Shown in pieces: positions 54,374 through 64,000 of a DNA stretch of 64,000 bases; within the stretch, counting starts at the first letter, position 1; each line of letters begins with the position of its first letter. The DNA lies in NCBI GenBank assembly GCA_016745315.1, contig CP066886.1:3720501-3784500 (forward strand). The letters run 5' to 3'. Source of the DNA: Arthrospira sp. PCC 9108 (GTDB taxonomy: Bacteria > Cyanobacteriota > Cyanobacteriia > Cyanobacteriales > Microcoleaceae). Position numbers and translations under genes: made by a program. The notes beneath the pieces were generated by a model. The model was not told where the DNA came from and ran no database searches. It worked only from the letters and a program-made list of their open reading frames with translations.

Positions 54374-56467
54374 CTAGTTACCTTTGCTCTTGGCAATGAT
54401 AGTTTCTGCCACACTCCGAGGCACCTCTTCATAATGGCTAAACTCCATCGAGAAGACCCCCCGGCCTTGAGTTTTCGAGCGGATATCCGTCGCATAGCCA
54501 AACATCGTCGCCAGAGGAACCTTAGCCACTACCTTGGCAATTCCCTGACTCTGATCAGTTTCCTGACCTTCAATCTGACCACGGCGGGAGTTGAGATCCC
54601 CGATGACATTCCCAATGAAATCATCGGGAACTTCCACCTCAACTTTCATCATCGGCTCCAACAGCACAGGTGAAGCCTTGGTGACACCATTTTTGATCGC
54701 CATGGAACCAGCAATCTTAAAGGCCATTTCCGAGGAATCAACGTCATGGTAGGAACCATCCACCAGAGTGGCTTTGACATCGATGAGGGGATAACCAGCA
54801 ATCACACCGGACTCGCAGGCTTCCTTCATTCCCTGTTCCGCCGGATTGATATATTCCCTCGGAACAGAACCCCCAACAATCTTGGAGACAAATTCAAATC
54901 CACTGCCCGGCTCACCCGGTTCCAATTCAATCACAACGTGGCCATACTGACCCTTACCACCACTCTGACGGATGAACTTTCCTTCCGTGCGAACTGACTT
55001 ACGGATCGTTTCACGGTAAGCCACTTGGGGGGCACCAATGTTAGCTTCCACCTTAAACTCTCGTAACATCCGGTCTACCAGAATTTCCAGGTGCAGTTCA
55101 CCCATCCCAGCAATTACCGTTTGGTTAGTCTCCGAGTCAATTGATACCCGGAAAGTAGGATCTTCCTCAGATAACGATTGCAAAGCCTTGGAGAGTTTCT
55201 CCATATCCTGTTTAGTTTTGGGTTCCACCGCCACCGAAATCACAGGCTCTGGGACATATAACGACTCCAGGATAATCGGGTTAGCCTCATCACAGATTGT
55301 ATCCCCAGTCAGGGTATCCTTGAGACCCAAAGCAGCTCCCAAGTCCCCGGCTCGGAGTTCTTCCACCTCAATGCGTTCATCAGACTTGAGAACGATCAAG
55401 CGAGAAATCCGCTCTTTCTTGTTCTTAGTCGCATTGTAGATGTAACTTCCTTTCTGGAGAACACCCGAATAGACCCGCACAAAAGTCAAACGTCCATAAG
55501 GATCAGCCATCACTTTGAACGCTAAAGCTGATAGCGGTACATCATCATCCGCGTGGCGAACTTCCTCTTCACCGTCCGGTAGTATCCCTTTAATCGGAGG
55601 AACTTCTGTAGGTGCCGGAAGATAGTCTACCACAGCATCCAGAAGCCTTTGAACACCTCGGTTTTTGAAAGAAGAACCACAAATTACCGGCACAATTAAG
55701 CCTTTAATTGTTCCCTGACGTAAGCTATGACGAATTTCTTCTTCCGTGAGAGGGTCCCCACCTTCCAAATACTCCAGATATTTCTCCATCAAAGCCTCAT
55801 CCGTTTCGGCTACAGCTTCTAGGAGTTTTTCCCGATACTCGGTTACCAAATCTTGGACTTCCTCTGGAATCTCATCACTGATTTGGATATCAGTTCCCAG
55901 GTCATTGGTGTACAGATAAGTCTTCATCGCGACTATATCTACCAAGCCGTGAAAGTCACTCTCACGACCAACAGGAACCTGGATTGGTACTGCATTAGCT
56001 CGCAAGCGATCGCGGATTTGACCATAGACCTTAAAAAAGTCTGCTCCGGTGCGATCCATTTTGTTAATGAATGCAATTCGGGGAACCTGATAACGTTCAG
56101 CCTGCCGCCAAACCGTTTCTGACTGAGGCTGTACGCCGCCGACAGAACAAAAAACTGCAATCACCCCATCAAGAACCCGCATAGACCGTTCTACTTCAAT
56201 GGTGAAGTCAACGTGACCAGGAGTATCAATGATATTAATGCGATGATCTAGCCAACTGGTACTAATGGCGGCAGCCGTGATGGTAATACCACGCTCCCGC
56301 TCTTGAGCCATCCAGTCCGTTACAGCAGTTCCTTCATGAACCTCGCCCATTTTGTGAACCACACCCGAATAGAATAAGATTCTCTCCGTAGTGGTTGTTT
56401 TGCCCGCATCGATATGGGCTGCGATGCCGATATTACGTACTCTCTCAAGCGGGATGGTACGTGCCAC
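54374..56467 (-). CDS. fusA: Elongation factor G
   Basis: 697 residues. G1 AHIDAGKTTTTERILFYSG, G3 DTPGHVDFT, G4 NKMDRTGAD and the domain IV YHDVDSSEMAFKIA loop are present. It drives ribosomal translocation and, with RRF, recycling. Full length with no insertion. 68 bases after rpsG and 109 before tuf; same operon. Confidence 0.98.
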   Translation of the reverse strand: MARTIPLERVRNIGIAAHIDAGKTTTTERILFYSGVVHKMGEVHEGTAVTDWMAQERERGITITAAAISTSWLDHRINIIDTPGHVDFTIEVERSMRVLDGVIAVFCSVGGVQPQSETVWRQAERYQVPRIAFINKMDRTGADFFKVYGQIRDRLRANAVPIQVPVGRESDFHGLVDIVAMKTYLYTNDLGTDIQISDEIPEEVQDLVTEYREKLLEAVAETDEALMEKYLEYLEGGDPLTEEEIRHSLRQGTIKGLIVPVICGSSFKNRGVQRLLDAVVDYLPAPTEVPPIKGILPDGEEEVRHADDDVPLSALAFKVMADPYGRLTFVRVYSGVLQKGSYIYNATKNKKERISRLIVLKSDERIEVEELRAGDLGAALGLKDTLTGDTICDEANPIILESLYVPEPVISVAVEPKTKQDMEKLSKALQSLSEEDPTFRVSIDSETNQTVIAGMGELHLEILVDRMLREFKVEANIGAPQVAYRETIRKSVRTEGKFIRQSGGKGQYGHVVIELEPGEPGSGFEFVSKIVGGSVPREYINPAEQGMKEACESGVIAGYPLIDVKATLVDGSYHDVDSSEMAFKIAGSMAIKNGVTKASPVLLEPMMKVEVEVPDDFIGNVIGDLNSRRGQIEGQETDQSQGIAKVVAKVPLATMFGYATDIRSKTQGRGVFSMEFSHYEEVPRSVAETIIAKSKGN

Positions 56468-56535
56468 AGCTACCTCCTTTTTAAACCTTTATTAAGATTT
56501 TATACGTTTCTGGAACTGACTGCTAATCCAATATT

Positions 56536-57006
56536 CTAATACCGATAATGGGCGAAGGCTTTGTTGGCTTCTGCCATCCGGTGCGTTTCTTCCCGCTTCC
56601 GAACTGCACTCCCGGTTTCATTGGCTGCATCCATCAGTTCTGATGCTAGTCTACTAGACATCGATCGCCCTGAACGAGTCCTCGAAAAGTGAATCAACCA
56701 GCGTAAAGCTAAGGTCGTTCCCCGTTCGGAACGCACTTCCATCGGAACTTGATACGTCGCTCCTCCCACCCGGCGAGCCTTAACCTCTACCAAAGGAGTC
56801 GCGTTTCTAACCGCTTTTTCAAACAGTTCTAGCGGATCAGATCCCGTCCGTTCCTCAATAGTAGCCAAAGCATCATAAACAATGTTGTGAGCCACAGATT
56901 TTTTTCCGTGTCTCATGATGCGGCGCACCATCATACTCACTAAGCGACTGTTATACCTAGAATCAGGAGGAACCGGACGTTTTTGAACAACTCTACGACG
57001 AGACAT
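56536..57006 (-). CDS. rpsG: 30S ribosomal protein S7
   Basis: 156 residues. RRVVQKRPVPPDSRYNSRLV, VRRIMRHGKKSVAHNIVYDA and the loop GGATYQVPMEV identify S7, the assembly initiator of the 3' domain of 16S rRNA. Normal length. Often autoregulates the str operon. Confidence 0.97.
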   Translation of the reverse strand: MSRRRVVQKRPVPPDSRYNSRLVSMMVRRIMRHGKKSVAHNIVYDALATIEERTGSDPLELFEKAVRNATPLVEVKARRVGGATYQVPMEVRSERGTTLALRWLIHFSRTRSGRSMSSRLASELMDAANETGSAVRKREETHRMAEANKAFAHYRY

Positions 57007-57130
57007 ACTAATTTTTCCTCAACACAATCTCAAGTTTATGCCGGGCCAGCAATACTTACAATAACCCATGTCAACCAGACCCGCCCCTAAAATTAGGCTG
57101 CCAAAATTTGGGTTAATTCATACTCCGATC

Positions 57131-57505
57131 CTAAGCCTTCGGGCGTTTCGCTCCATATTTGGAACGACCATTACGACGATCTTTGACCCCGGCTGTATCC
57201 AAAGTCCCACGAATAATGTGATATCGAACGCCTGGTAAGTCTTTCACCCGACCGCCTCGAATCATTACTACGGAGTGTTCTTGTAAGTTATGACCAATAC
57301 CCGGTATATATGCTGTAACTTCAAATCCTGAAGTCAAGCGCACCCTTGCTACTTTGCGAAGTGCTGAATTCGGTTTTTTAGGTGTTGTAGTATAAACACG
57401 AGTACAAACGCCTCGACGTTGCGGACAACTTTTCAGGGCTGGAGACTTGGTTTTTTTATCAGTCTTTTCTCGTGCAGAACGAATTAGTTGCTGTATAGTG
57501 GGCAT
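57131..57505 (-). CDS. rpsL: 30S ribosomal protein S12
   Basis: 124 residues. PTIQQLIRSAREK, TTTPKKPNSALRKVARVRLT and GVKDRRNGRSKYGAKRPK are conserved. The decoding-centre stretch TTPKKPNSALRK carries the wild-type Lys associated with streptomycin sensitivity. First gene of the str operon; its promoter must lie in the 200 bases before it. Confidence 0.97.
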   Translation of the reverse strand: MPTIQQLIRSAREKTDKKTKSPALKSCPQRRGVCTRVYTTTPKKPNSALRKVARVRLTSGFEVTAYIPGIGHNLQEHSVVMIRGGRVKDLPGVRYHIIRGTLDTAGVKDRRNGRSKYGAKRPKA

Positions 57506-57709
57506 GAGTTACGACATAATCTATGAATTCGGCAATTTTAGGGGTTACGGTATCTCCACTGAAATAGCCCTCCCCGATTTGGGGATGGGATTTTCCTTTC
57601 TATCTATAAGTTAGATTCTGATACCCAAAACTTTATTTTAAACGATCTAACTGCTTTTGGCAAACTTTTTTTGAAAATACGGAAGCGAATGGGACGCAAC
57701 CCTCTCATA

Positions 57710-58039
57710 TCAGGACTTGAACACAAAAGAGTGACCACAGCTACAGGTCTTGGCTGCATTGGGATTATCGAACCGGAAGCCTCCCCCCATTAGATCCTCT
57801 GAATAATCTAGGGTTAGTCCCGCCAGGTAGGGAGCTATTTCGCTATCAATCACTATCCTAATCGAACCACACTGATAAACCCCATCATTGGCTGTGGCTT
57901 CTGGTTCCCAACCGAAGGTATAAACCCACTCACAACACCCCCCAGACTTCACTCCTAGTCTAAACAATAGGTTGGAGTCATTCTTCCTAGACTGTTGTCG
58001 TAGAACTTCATTAGTGGCAGATTGGGTCAGATGAATCAT
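57710..58039 (-). CDS. HesB/IscA-like iron-sulfur assembly protein
   Basis: 109 residues from ATG 58039 (a GTG six codons upstream is less likely). The A-type carrier fold is visible (IHLTQSATNEVLRQQ, LGVKSGGCCEWVYTF, LTLDYSEDLMGGGFRFDNPNA) with the C-terminal Cys pair CSCGHSF; Cys of GGCCEW is the third. It should hold or transfer an iron-sulfur cluster. SufA-like in general; exact branch not decided. Not part of the str operon by spacing (204 bases). Confidence 0.88.
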   Translation of the reverse strand: MIHLTQSATNEVLRQQSRKNDSNLLFRLGVKSGGCCEWVYTFGWEPEATANDGVYQCGSIRIVIDSEIAPYLAGLTLDYSEDLMGGGFRFDNPNAAKTCSCGHSFVFKS

Positions 58040-58191
58040 ATTTAACACATATAACACATAACCGATCGCTGAGGCTCGACCATAAGCACCCTGTATTTTT
58101 GGTCAAGCCGTAATTATACAGCTAGGGTCGGCAATTGCACAAGTCAAGCTAATCAAAGCCGTCTCAACTCATAGGAAGCCGAATTTTAAGG

Positions 58192-58623
58192 TTAGCGACC
58201 GCGAGAGTAGTCATCCTGAAAACGAACAATGTCATCTTCCCCTAAATACTCCCCATTCTGAACCTCAATCAAAACCAGAGGTATCACGCCGGGATTTTCT
58301 AGGCGGTGGGTGGTACATTGAGGCACATAAGTAGACTGATTAGAAAACAGTACCTCTTCACGATCGCCACAGGTAACTCTAGCAGTACCAGAAACTACAA
58401 TCCAGTGTTCACTGCGATGATGGTGCATTTGCAAGCTAAGACGATGGCCTGGGTTTACCTCAATGCGTTTAATTTTGTAGCCGGGTCCTTCTTCTAATAC
58501 GGTAAAAGAACCCCAAGGCCGCAACTCAGTGGCTGAAGGCAATTGGGGAATGGTGGCGACGAGTGTGGCTGCAACTTGAGGATTTTCTTTGATGGCTACC
58601 ATAGCAATCTGTCCTTGAAACAT
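58192..58623 (-). CDS. Cupin, mannose-6-phosphate isomerase type II-like
   Basis: 143 residues. RPWGSFTVLEEGPGYKIKRIEVNPGHRLSLQMHHHRSEHWIVVSGTA is the classic cupin of the type II phosphomannose isomerase C-terminal domain; the metal His are in MHHHRSEHW and the Glu nearby. It is a free-standing domain, so it may catalyse mannose-6-P/fructose-6-P interconversion for surface-sugar synthesis, or bind something else. Its neighbour is a glycosidase. Confidence 0.85.
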   Translation of the reverse strand: MFQGQIAMVAIKENPQVAATLVATIPQLPSATELRPWGSFTVLEEGPGYKIKRIEVNPGHRLSLQMHHHRSEHWIVVSGTARVTCGDREEVLFSNQSTYVPQCTTHRLENPGVIPLVLIEVQNGEYLGEDDIVRFQDDYSRGR

Positions 58624-58824
58624 TTAGGATAAATTTGGCACTAGCTCAGGGCTTTAGATGATCGAGGTTCGAGCCTTTACATTGAGCCTTGATTCCTACA
58701 AACCACCATAGCAAACAGATTAGGGAAGATGTCACCCGGTTTGCCTCAGAATGCGGTGATAGCTACCAGATTTTATCAAAACTTTACGGTAGCCACCCAT
58801 AGCTTTACATAGAAGTCATAGTTT

Positions 58825-61265
58825 TTAAGGGGATAAGAACACACCCAGGGCATTGTGAATAGGGGCGGCGGTTTGAGGAGGGCGATCGAGTAGATACCCA
58901 CCCAAATAGAGACCCGTGGAACTACCACCGTCCAAATTGAGAGCATCAGTAGCCCCCAACTGTTTCATTATGAGTGATAATTCAGCCAGAGAGGGTCCGG
59001 GACCAGCCAGACGAGGATGGACTACGACGAATAAAAGCGATACTCCTGGGGAGTCGCTGGGCGATCGCCCTCCGGTGTTAGTTTTCAGACCGACGGCACT
59101 GCGGATAGCTCTTTGAGTATTAAAAGCATCACTAAAGTTTTCGGCTATAGCATCTAGGACTACTTCGTTGCGCCGGAGTAACAGAGGACCAGCCCCCAGA
59201 ATATGGGGATATTCAGTAAAATCGGGCGGATTAGTTTCATAGACGAGTTGCACCGGTCGGGGTTGGTGTTCTGTCTGGGTGCTAGGGGGACAAACCAACC
59301 CGATACACTGGGTTTGATCTAGGCCGAGGGCTAAAGCTATTTCGGGTTCATTTCGCAGAATTAGTAAATGGCCATCGTCGGGAATAGGGACGGCTGAAAA
59401 GTTAATCGAGTCGAGAACTTGGTGACTAATAAGGGTTTCCCCTTGCACAGTGATAGCAATTTCTCTGGGAGTAAAAGGGCTATAGGTGTTTCCCCAGTCA
59501 GAAGTATAGCGAGAGAGTCCCCGTTGAATAAAGGCACTGTTGAGGCGACCGAGGGGGATAGGTTCACCAAGGTCTGTTAACAAGGTTTGTGAAAGTTCGA
59601 GGCGATCGATAAAAAATTGGTTTTGGTCTGTCCAAGCGATCGCCCCCCGGTTAAGAATTGGGCCAGAGAGCCAGCGATTTTGGTGTCTGATGACTCCCAG
59701 GGGATATTGATTATTGCGATTGAAAAATCCGCCATTAATGGCGGCGGCGGCTCTGGTACGACTAGCAATATTAACCAAGGGGCTGACACCGGAGCGAGAT
59801 CCTTCTCGGCTGAGAATCGGTTGTAGGGAAATCCCCGGGTTATTTAAGTCTATCTCTAACCAAACCACTGGGAAGAGCGCCGCCTCGGAGCCAGTAGAAG
59901 AGGCCAAGGGAGGGAGTGCAGATGACCTTTGGTGGGTATTAATATCGACATATTTTTGTTGCCAACGCAGTCCCTCAGCCCAAACTATATTGCGATCGCG
60001 CCAAAAATCGGGGCGAATTTCGATGTTGATTTCTGGTAGAACAGCGCTAGATGTTACCACAGGTTGCCACCCGGTGGGAGTGCTGAAAATCAGGCGAGTT
60101 TGCTGGTTCTGGGAATCTACCCATAACCCCATTAAATTTGTCCAGAGATCTGATGAACTCTCGGAGGGGGTGAGAGATTCGATATTATTACCAGGTAAAA
60201 TTACAGAACCGGGTAGCTGGCGCGAGCCGCTACTATTGGAGAGGTGAGGCGATGTAGCCTCCAAGGGAATTGACCACCATACCAAAGGCGGTAGTTCCCG
60301 GGGTGGTGTGGGTAAAGGTTGCCTATCCCCTTCATCTTCTAAGTTGGTTTCCTCTGTGGGCTCAGGTTCTGGTTCAGGCTGTGGCGACGGGGGTTTAAGT
60401 AACTCTTGCAGAGGGGGGGAAGATCAGATATATCGAGGTTTTGGGGAGATATGCTGCGCCCAATGATACTGGGAGTTTGCCAATTGGCTGGGTTGTTGAG
60501 TCTGACCACAAAACGGCGGCAGAAATTTTCCGAGTTGCGTCCTGGGGGGTTGACGAGTGTTGTAGTGGGGAGGTCGGATAATTCTTGAACCCGTCCGTCG
60601 GTTCTGTCACCAGTCGTTTCCCCCAAAGAAGCTAGGGCGACTGTGTAAGGGGGGATGCCGAAATCAGCCCCGCTCAACACCGGATCCGAGGGGCGGGTGT
60701 GGGGAGTTGGCTGATTTTTCCCGTGGGATATGTTGCACCCGCCCCTACAAGCACCCGCCACGGGAACACAGAGATTGTCTGCTATGAAATCGGCTTGTAC
60801 TGATTCAATAGTGCTAGGGGGGGTGACAATTTCGAGACGGTTTCCCTGGATCTGAATTTGCCAATTTTCCCTGGCTGCCAGTTCGCTAATCTCTAGGTAT
60901 CGGTAGCCAGATTGATATTGTGTAGGCACGTTATGGGAAAATGCAAACCAACTAATGGGCTGTTGTTGGTGGTTATCGGTATCAAGGAGTTCGACTCCCA
61001 TGGAGTGCATTAAGCCCAAATCGCTAATACCAATAGCAAGGCGGTCTGGTATGCGAGAATCTTGCCACTCTAGCCAATTAACTGGCAAATGTTTTCCGTT
61101 GATGGCAATCTCGGTTCCTGATTGAATAGGTTTTGATACAATGGTATACCCCGCCGCTAATGCCACACCCCCGCCGACCCCCCCAGTGGGAGTGCTAAGG
61201 GCGGGAGAGGACAACAACCAGAAAAAAGCAGCCAAATTTACAGAAAATCGGGATGAGTTAAACAT
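58825..61265 (-). pseudogene. Phosphodiester glycosidase-domain protein, frameshift at G7/C7
   Basis: An export signal (FSVNLAAFFWLLSSPALS) is followed by an AMIN-like N-terminal region, then a Pro-rich linker and a C-terminal NAGPA/phosphodiester glycosidase domain (TRAAAAINGGFFNRNNQYPLG, then GATDALNLDGGSSTGLYLGG). The frames break in a C7 run (plus strand G7 at 60413-60419): before it LPPLCKSY, after it in the right frame PLQELLKPPSPQP. One more C restores about 813 codons. A GC-rich repeat is inserted in frame in the N-terminal half. Exported enzyme acting on cell-wall or surface sugar-phosphodiesters. Inactive as written unless slippage or error. Confidence 0.78.
60686..60757. repeat. 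GC-rich inverted repeat inside a gene
   Basis: GAGGGGCGGGTGTGGGGAG and GCACCCGCCCCTACAAGCACC flank about 30 bases, the same family as at 46012-46078. It is translated in frame on the minus strand as CRGGCNISHGKNQPTPHTRPS, adding residues not expected in this domain. It is therefore an in-frame repeat insertion. Confidence 0.7.
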
Positions 61266-61604
61266 GAAATCAAAATGTAATCAGATTTAAACTTTTGGGA
61301 GTCAAGACCAAAAATCGCGTGTATCCTAGGTAATTATGAGCTATAGCTTGGAATAGGGTACAGGCGGGTTCACAAACAATGGGCGTGGAAATAGAGTCGC
61401 GCGTAAGAACCCGCCCCTCGATGCGAAAATTTCGGAGTAAATCAACACGGAGTGCGTCACAATAACGCTTTTGGTTGGTGTTTCTCGTAGCCGGTCGGAT
61501 GTGACGCACCCTACGAATCTTGGCTACATAATAATACCTAAGGGCATTTCACGGACAACGGACACCAGACAGCAATTTCCCTAGCAAAACCCATTGATCG
61601 AGAC
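61266..61604. repeat. Intergenic region with two palindromic repeats
   Basis: 339 bases between the glycosidase and glutamate synthase genes. It contains a partial GC-rich repeat (GGCGGGTTCACAA... and AAGAACCCGCCCCTCG, 61362-61420), and an inverted repeat GTGCGTCACA (61452-61461) with TGTGACGCAC (61500-61509), a common cyanobacterial palindrome. The glutamate synthase promoter lies here; I see no NtcA site GTA-N8-TAC. No gene. Confidence 0.5.
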
Positions 61605-64000
61605 ATGGATAGAAAAGAAACCAATTTCAACCCCCATCAACCCCCTACCCTGAAAGTTCGCCGGTTATCTAACCAGGGAAATAGCCTGGGTACACCCTAC
61701 GCGGGTCCTCGGTGGCTGGTGGAAGAAAGAGATGCTTGTGGCGTTGGGTTCATTGCAGACCTAAACGGAAAAGCCAACCATAGCATAATTGAGAAAGCCT
61801 TAAAAGCCCTAGGCTGTCTGGAACACAGGGGAGGATGTAGTGCCGATTACGACTCTGGGGACGGAGCCGGAGTGATGACTACTATTCCCTGGAAAATACT
61901 GCAAGCGGAAGGATATGCGGTGAGTCCAGAGGGTGACTATGGAGTAGGAATGATATTTCTACCCCAGGCGGGTTCTTCAGGGAATGGTTCCCCCAATCAG
62001 GAGGTTGCGGAAGCGGACGGTAAACAACAGTTAGCCCGCGATACGATCGCCAAAGTTCTGGAGTCGGAAAATCTGAACCTGATAGGTTGGCGAGTGGTTC
62101 CGGTGCGCCCGGAAGTCCTCGGACCGATGGCAGCAGCTAACCAACCCTGCATTGAACAGCTTATTGTTAGCTCAAAAACAGGTCTGGTGGGAGATGACCT
62201 AGAACGTCAATTATATCTGGCACGCCGCCAGTGTGGGGTAGCCCTAGAAAAAGAGGGCTTGGTCTGGGGACAAGATATCTACATTTGTTCCTGGTCCTGT
62301 CGGACTATCGTTTATAAGGGTATGGTGCGCTCGGCGGTGTTGGGTGAGTTTTACCGTGATTTACAAAATCCTGACTATGAAAGTCAATTTGCGGTGTATC
62401 ATAGGCGCTTCAGCACTAATACTATGCCACGCTGGCCCCTCGCTCAACCGATGCGGTTACTGGGGCATAACGGGGAAATTAACACGCTTCTGGGTAACAT
62501 TAACTGGATGCGGGCGCGGGAAGGTATCCTCTCTCATCCGGTTTGGGGCGATCGCCTTTGGGATCTGAAACCTTTTGTGGATGCCAATAACAGCGATTCG
62601 GCTAACCTCGATAACGTGATGGAACTGCTGGTGCGGACGGGGCGGGAACCTTCTGAGTCGTTGATGATTATGGTTCCAGAAGCCTATCAAAATCAGCCGC
62701 TGCTGAAAGACTATCCAGAAATTACGGACTTCTACGAATTTCACAGCGGAGTACAAGAAGCCTGGGATGGTCCGGCTTTGCTGGTGTTTAGCGATGGTAA
62801 ACAGGTGGGGGCGTGCTTAGACCGCAATGGACTCAGACCGGCGCGTTATTGCATCACCAAAGGGGGTTTGATTATTGTGGGCTCGGAAGCGGGAGTAGTA
62901 CAAGTTGAGGAGTCGGAAATTATCGAAAAAGGTCGCCTGGGACCGGGACAAATGATCGCGGTGAACTTGGAGGAGTCGGAAATCCTGAAAAACTGGGATA
63001 TTAAACGGAAAGTGGCGGGGAAATGCAACTATGGGGAATGGCTGCGAAAATACCGCCAGGATTTGGAGCGGCAACCTTTTGTGGGCACGGAAAATCCTCC
63101 TCTTCCTGACCTGGCTATCCAAAAAGCCTTTGGTTACGGTTCGGAAGATGTGGAAATGGTGATTGCGGATATGGCGAGTTTGGGGAAAGAACCGACTTTC
63201 TGCATGGGAGATGATATTCCGCTGGCGGTGATTTCGGAACAACCTCACCTGCTATATGACTATTTTAAACAGCGCTTTGCTCAGGTGACTAACCCGCCTA
63301 TTGACCCGCTACGGGAGCGGATTGTGATGTCCCTAGAAATGCGCTTGGGAGAACGGGGGAACCTGCTGGACCCGAAACCGGAAGATGCGCGGATGCTAAA
63401 AATATCATCCCCAGTCCTGAATGAGGCGGAACTGCAAAAACTGGCGGACTCTGGTTTAAAGGCGGTGGGTCTGTCTACTCTGTATCCGGTGGCGACGGGA
63501 CCGGACGGGTTGCGGTTGGCGGTGGAGGCTCTGTGCGAAAAAGCGATCGCCGCTGTGGCTCAGGGGGCGAAAATCTTGATTCTCAGCGATCGCCACTCGG
63601 AGAGCCAATCGCCTTTGAATGGGGAAAATACCTATATTCCGCCTCTGTTGGCTGTGGGGGCTGTCCATCACTATCTGATTGAGTCGGGAGACCGCCTGAA
63701 ATGCTCGTTGGTGGTGGATACTGCCCAATGCTGGAGTACACATCATTTTGCCTGTTTAATCGGCTATGGTGCGTCTGCTATCTGCCCCTATTTGGCTTTG
63801 GCGACGGTGCGACAGTGGTGGTCGGAACCCAAAACTCAGATACAGATGGAAAAAGGGAAAATGCCACCCTTGACGATGGTTCAGGCTCAGGAAAATTATC
63901 GCGCGGCGGTGGAAGGGGGACTGTTAAAGATTCTCTCGAAAATGGGGATTTCTCTACTGTCTTCTTACCAAGGAGCCCAAATTTTTGAGGCGATCGGTAT
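61605..64000 (+). CDS. gltB: Glutamate synthase large subunit / ferredoxin-GOGAT, 5' part
   Basis: ATG 61605 opens a frame that stays open to the window end (798 codons). A 44-residue propeptide ends in WLVEERDACGVGFIADLNG, where the Cys is the N-terminal nucleophile of the glutaminase domain. The class-II amidotransferase continues with LEHRGGCSADYDSGDGAG and LLGHNGEINTLLGN. The central domain follows (KCNYGEWLRKYRQDLE; PTFCMGDDIPLAVIS). The synthase domain and Fe-S motif lie beyond the window, so ferredoxin- and NADPH-dependent types cannot be separated; in cyanobacteria the ferredoxin enzyme (glsF) is likelier. Makes glutamate from glutamine and 2-oxoglutarate. Confidence 0.93.
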   Translation, partial: MDRKETNFNPHQPPTLKVRRLSNQGNSLGTPYAGPRWLVEERDACGVGFIADLNGKANHSIIEKALKALGCLEHRGGCSADYDSGDGAGVMTTIPWKILQAEGYAVSPEGDYGVGMIFLPQAGSSGNGSPNQEVAEADGKQQLARDTIAKVLESENLNLIGWRVVPVRPEVLGPMAAANQPCIEQLIVSSKTGLVGDDLERQLYLARRQCGVALEKEGLVWGQDIYICSWSCRTIVYKGMVRSAVLGEFYRDLQNPDYESQFAVYHRRFSTNTMPRWPLAQPMRLLGHNGEINTLLGNINWMRAREGILSHPVWGDRLWDLKPFVDANNSDSANLDNVMELLVRTGREPSESLMIMVPEAYQNQPLLKDYPEITDFYEFHSGVQEAWDGPALLVFSDGKQVGACLDRNGLRPARYCITKGGLIIVGSEAGVVQVEESEIIEKGRLGPGQMIAVNLEESEILKNWDIKRKVAGKCNYGEWLRKYRQDLERQPFVGTENPPLPDLAIQKAFGYGSEDVEMVIADMASLGKEPTFCMGDDIPLAVISEQPHLLYDYFKQRFAQVTNPPIDPLRERIVMSLEMRLGERGNLLDPKPEDARMLKISSPVLNEAELQKLADSGLKAVGLSTLYPVATGPDGLRLAVEALCEKAIAAVAQGAKILILSDRHSESQSPLNGENTYIPPLLAVGAVHHYLIESGDRLKCSLVVDTAQCWSTHHFACLIGYGASAICPYLALATVRQWWSEPKTQIQMEKGKMPPLTMVQAQENYRAAVEGGLLKILSKMGISLLSSYQGAQIFEAIG

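Noticed and set aside
61266..61604. NtcA site before glutamate synthase
   Set aside because: I found no GTA-N8-TAC with a suitable -10 element.

Overview
The window looks like chromosome from a filamentous cyanobacterium, most likely Arthrospira/Limnospira or a close relative. The grounds are the many GCGATCGC (HIP1) octamers, a cyanobacterial-type RNase E ending in an Arg-rich tail, a Gly-rich single-RRM RNA-binding protein, an NblB-like HEAT protein, many TPR proteins, and abundant IS remnants and short palindromic repeats. This is inferred from sequence character; no database was searched.

Layout. 1-5.4 kb is a decayed accessory region: a minus-strand run of small unknown genes, several carrying in-frame stops; an IS630 element inserted into an IS110-like ORF; and a dead IS607-type element whose TnpA and TnpB are both broken. 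5.4-14.5 kb holds an NblB-like HEAT protein, a Ser/Thr kinase with eleven near-identical 102-bp TPR units, a frameshifted signal peptide peptidase (sppA), an RNA-binding protein, a polytopic membrane protein and a small membrane protein. 14.7-34.5 kb is a cell-surface glycan island: TPR-GT61, TPR-GT2-GT2, GT92-methyltransferase, GT92, sulfotransferase-methyltransferase-methyltransferase, two more sulfotransferases (one with a long coiled coil), a broken GT4 and a broken TPR protein. 34.5-42 kb holds tadA, plsC, a decayed chaperone/usher-like pair, an AraC-type regulator and a dapL-like aminotransferase. 42.6-51.3 kb holds a radical SAM protein, an orphan TnpB right-end (omega-RNA-like) sequence, rne-rnhB, a 70-bp tandem array, a DUF1997 protein and pheA. 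51.3-51.7 kb is a 210-bp tandem duplication in which each unit has a promoter and an intrinsic terminator, so probably twin small-RNA genes. 51.8-57.5 kb is the str operon (rpsL-rpsG-fusA-tuf-rpsJ) plus a Lon-N protein. 57.7-64 kb holds a HesB/IscA-like protein, a cupin, a frameshifted phosphodiester glycosidase and the 5' part of glutamate synthase, cut by the window end.

The glycan island is the largest coherent system. Glycosyltransferases, three sulfotransferases and several SAM methyltransferases lie together, mostly in one minus-strand run, and share accessory helices and a small accessory domain. That is the toolkit expected for a sulfated, O-methylated surface polysaccharide; Arthrospira is known for one (calcium spirulan), but the link here is inference.

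Several large genes are split by single-base changes, most of them in homopolymers (C6, A10, G7, a T run). These may be real inactivation, phase-variable tracts or sequencing error, and the sequence alone cannot decide. The IS607 and left-end lesions are mostly substitutions to stop codons and look like true decay.
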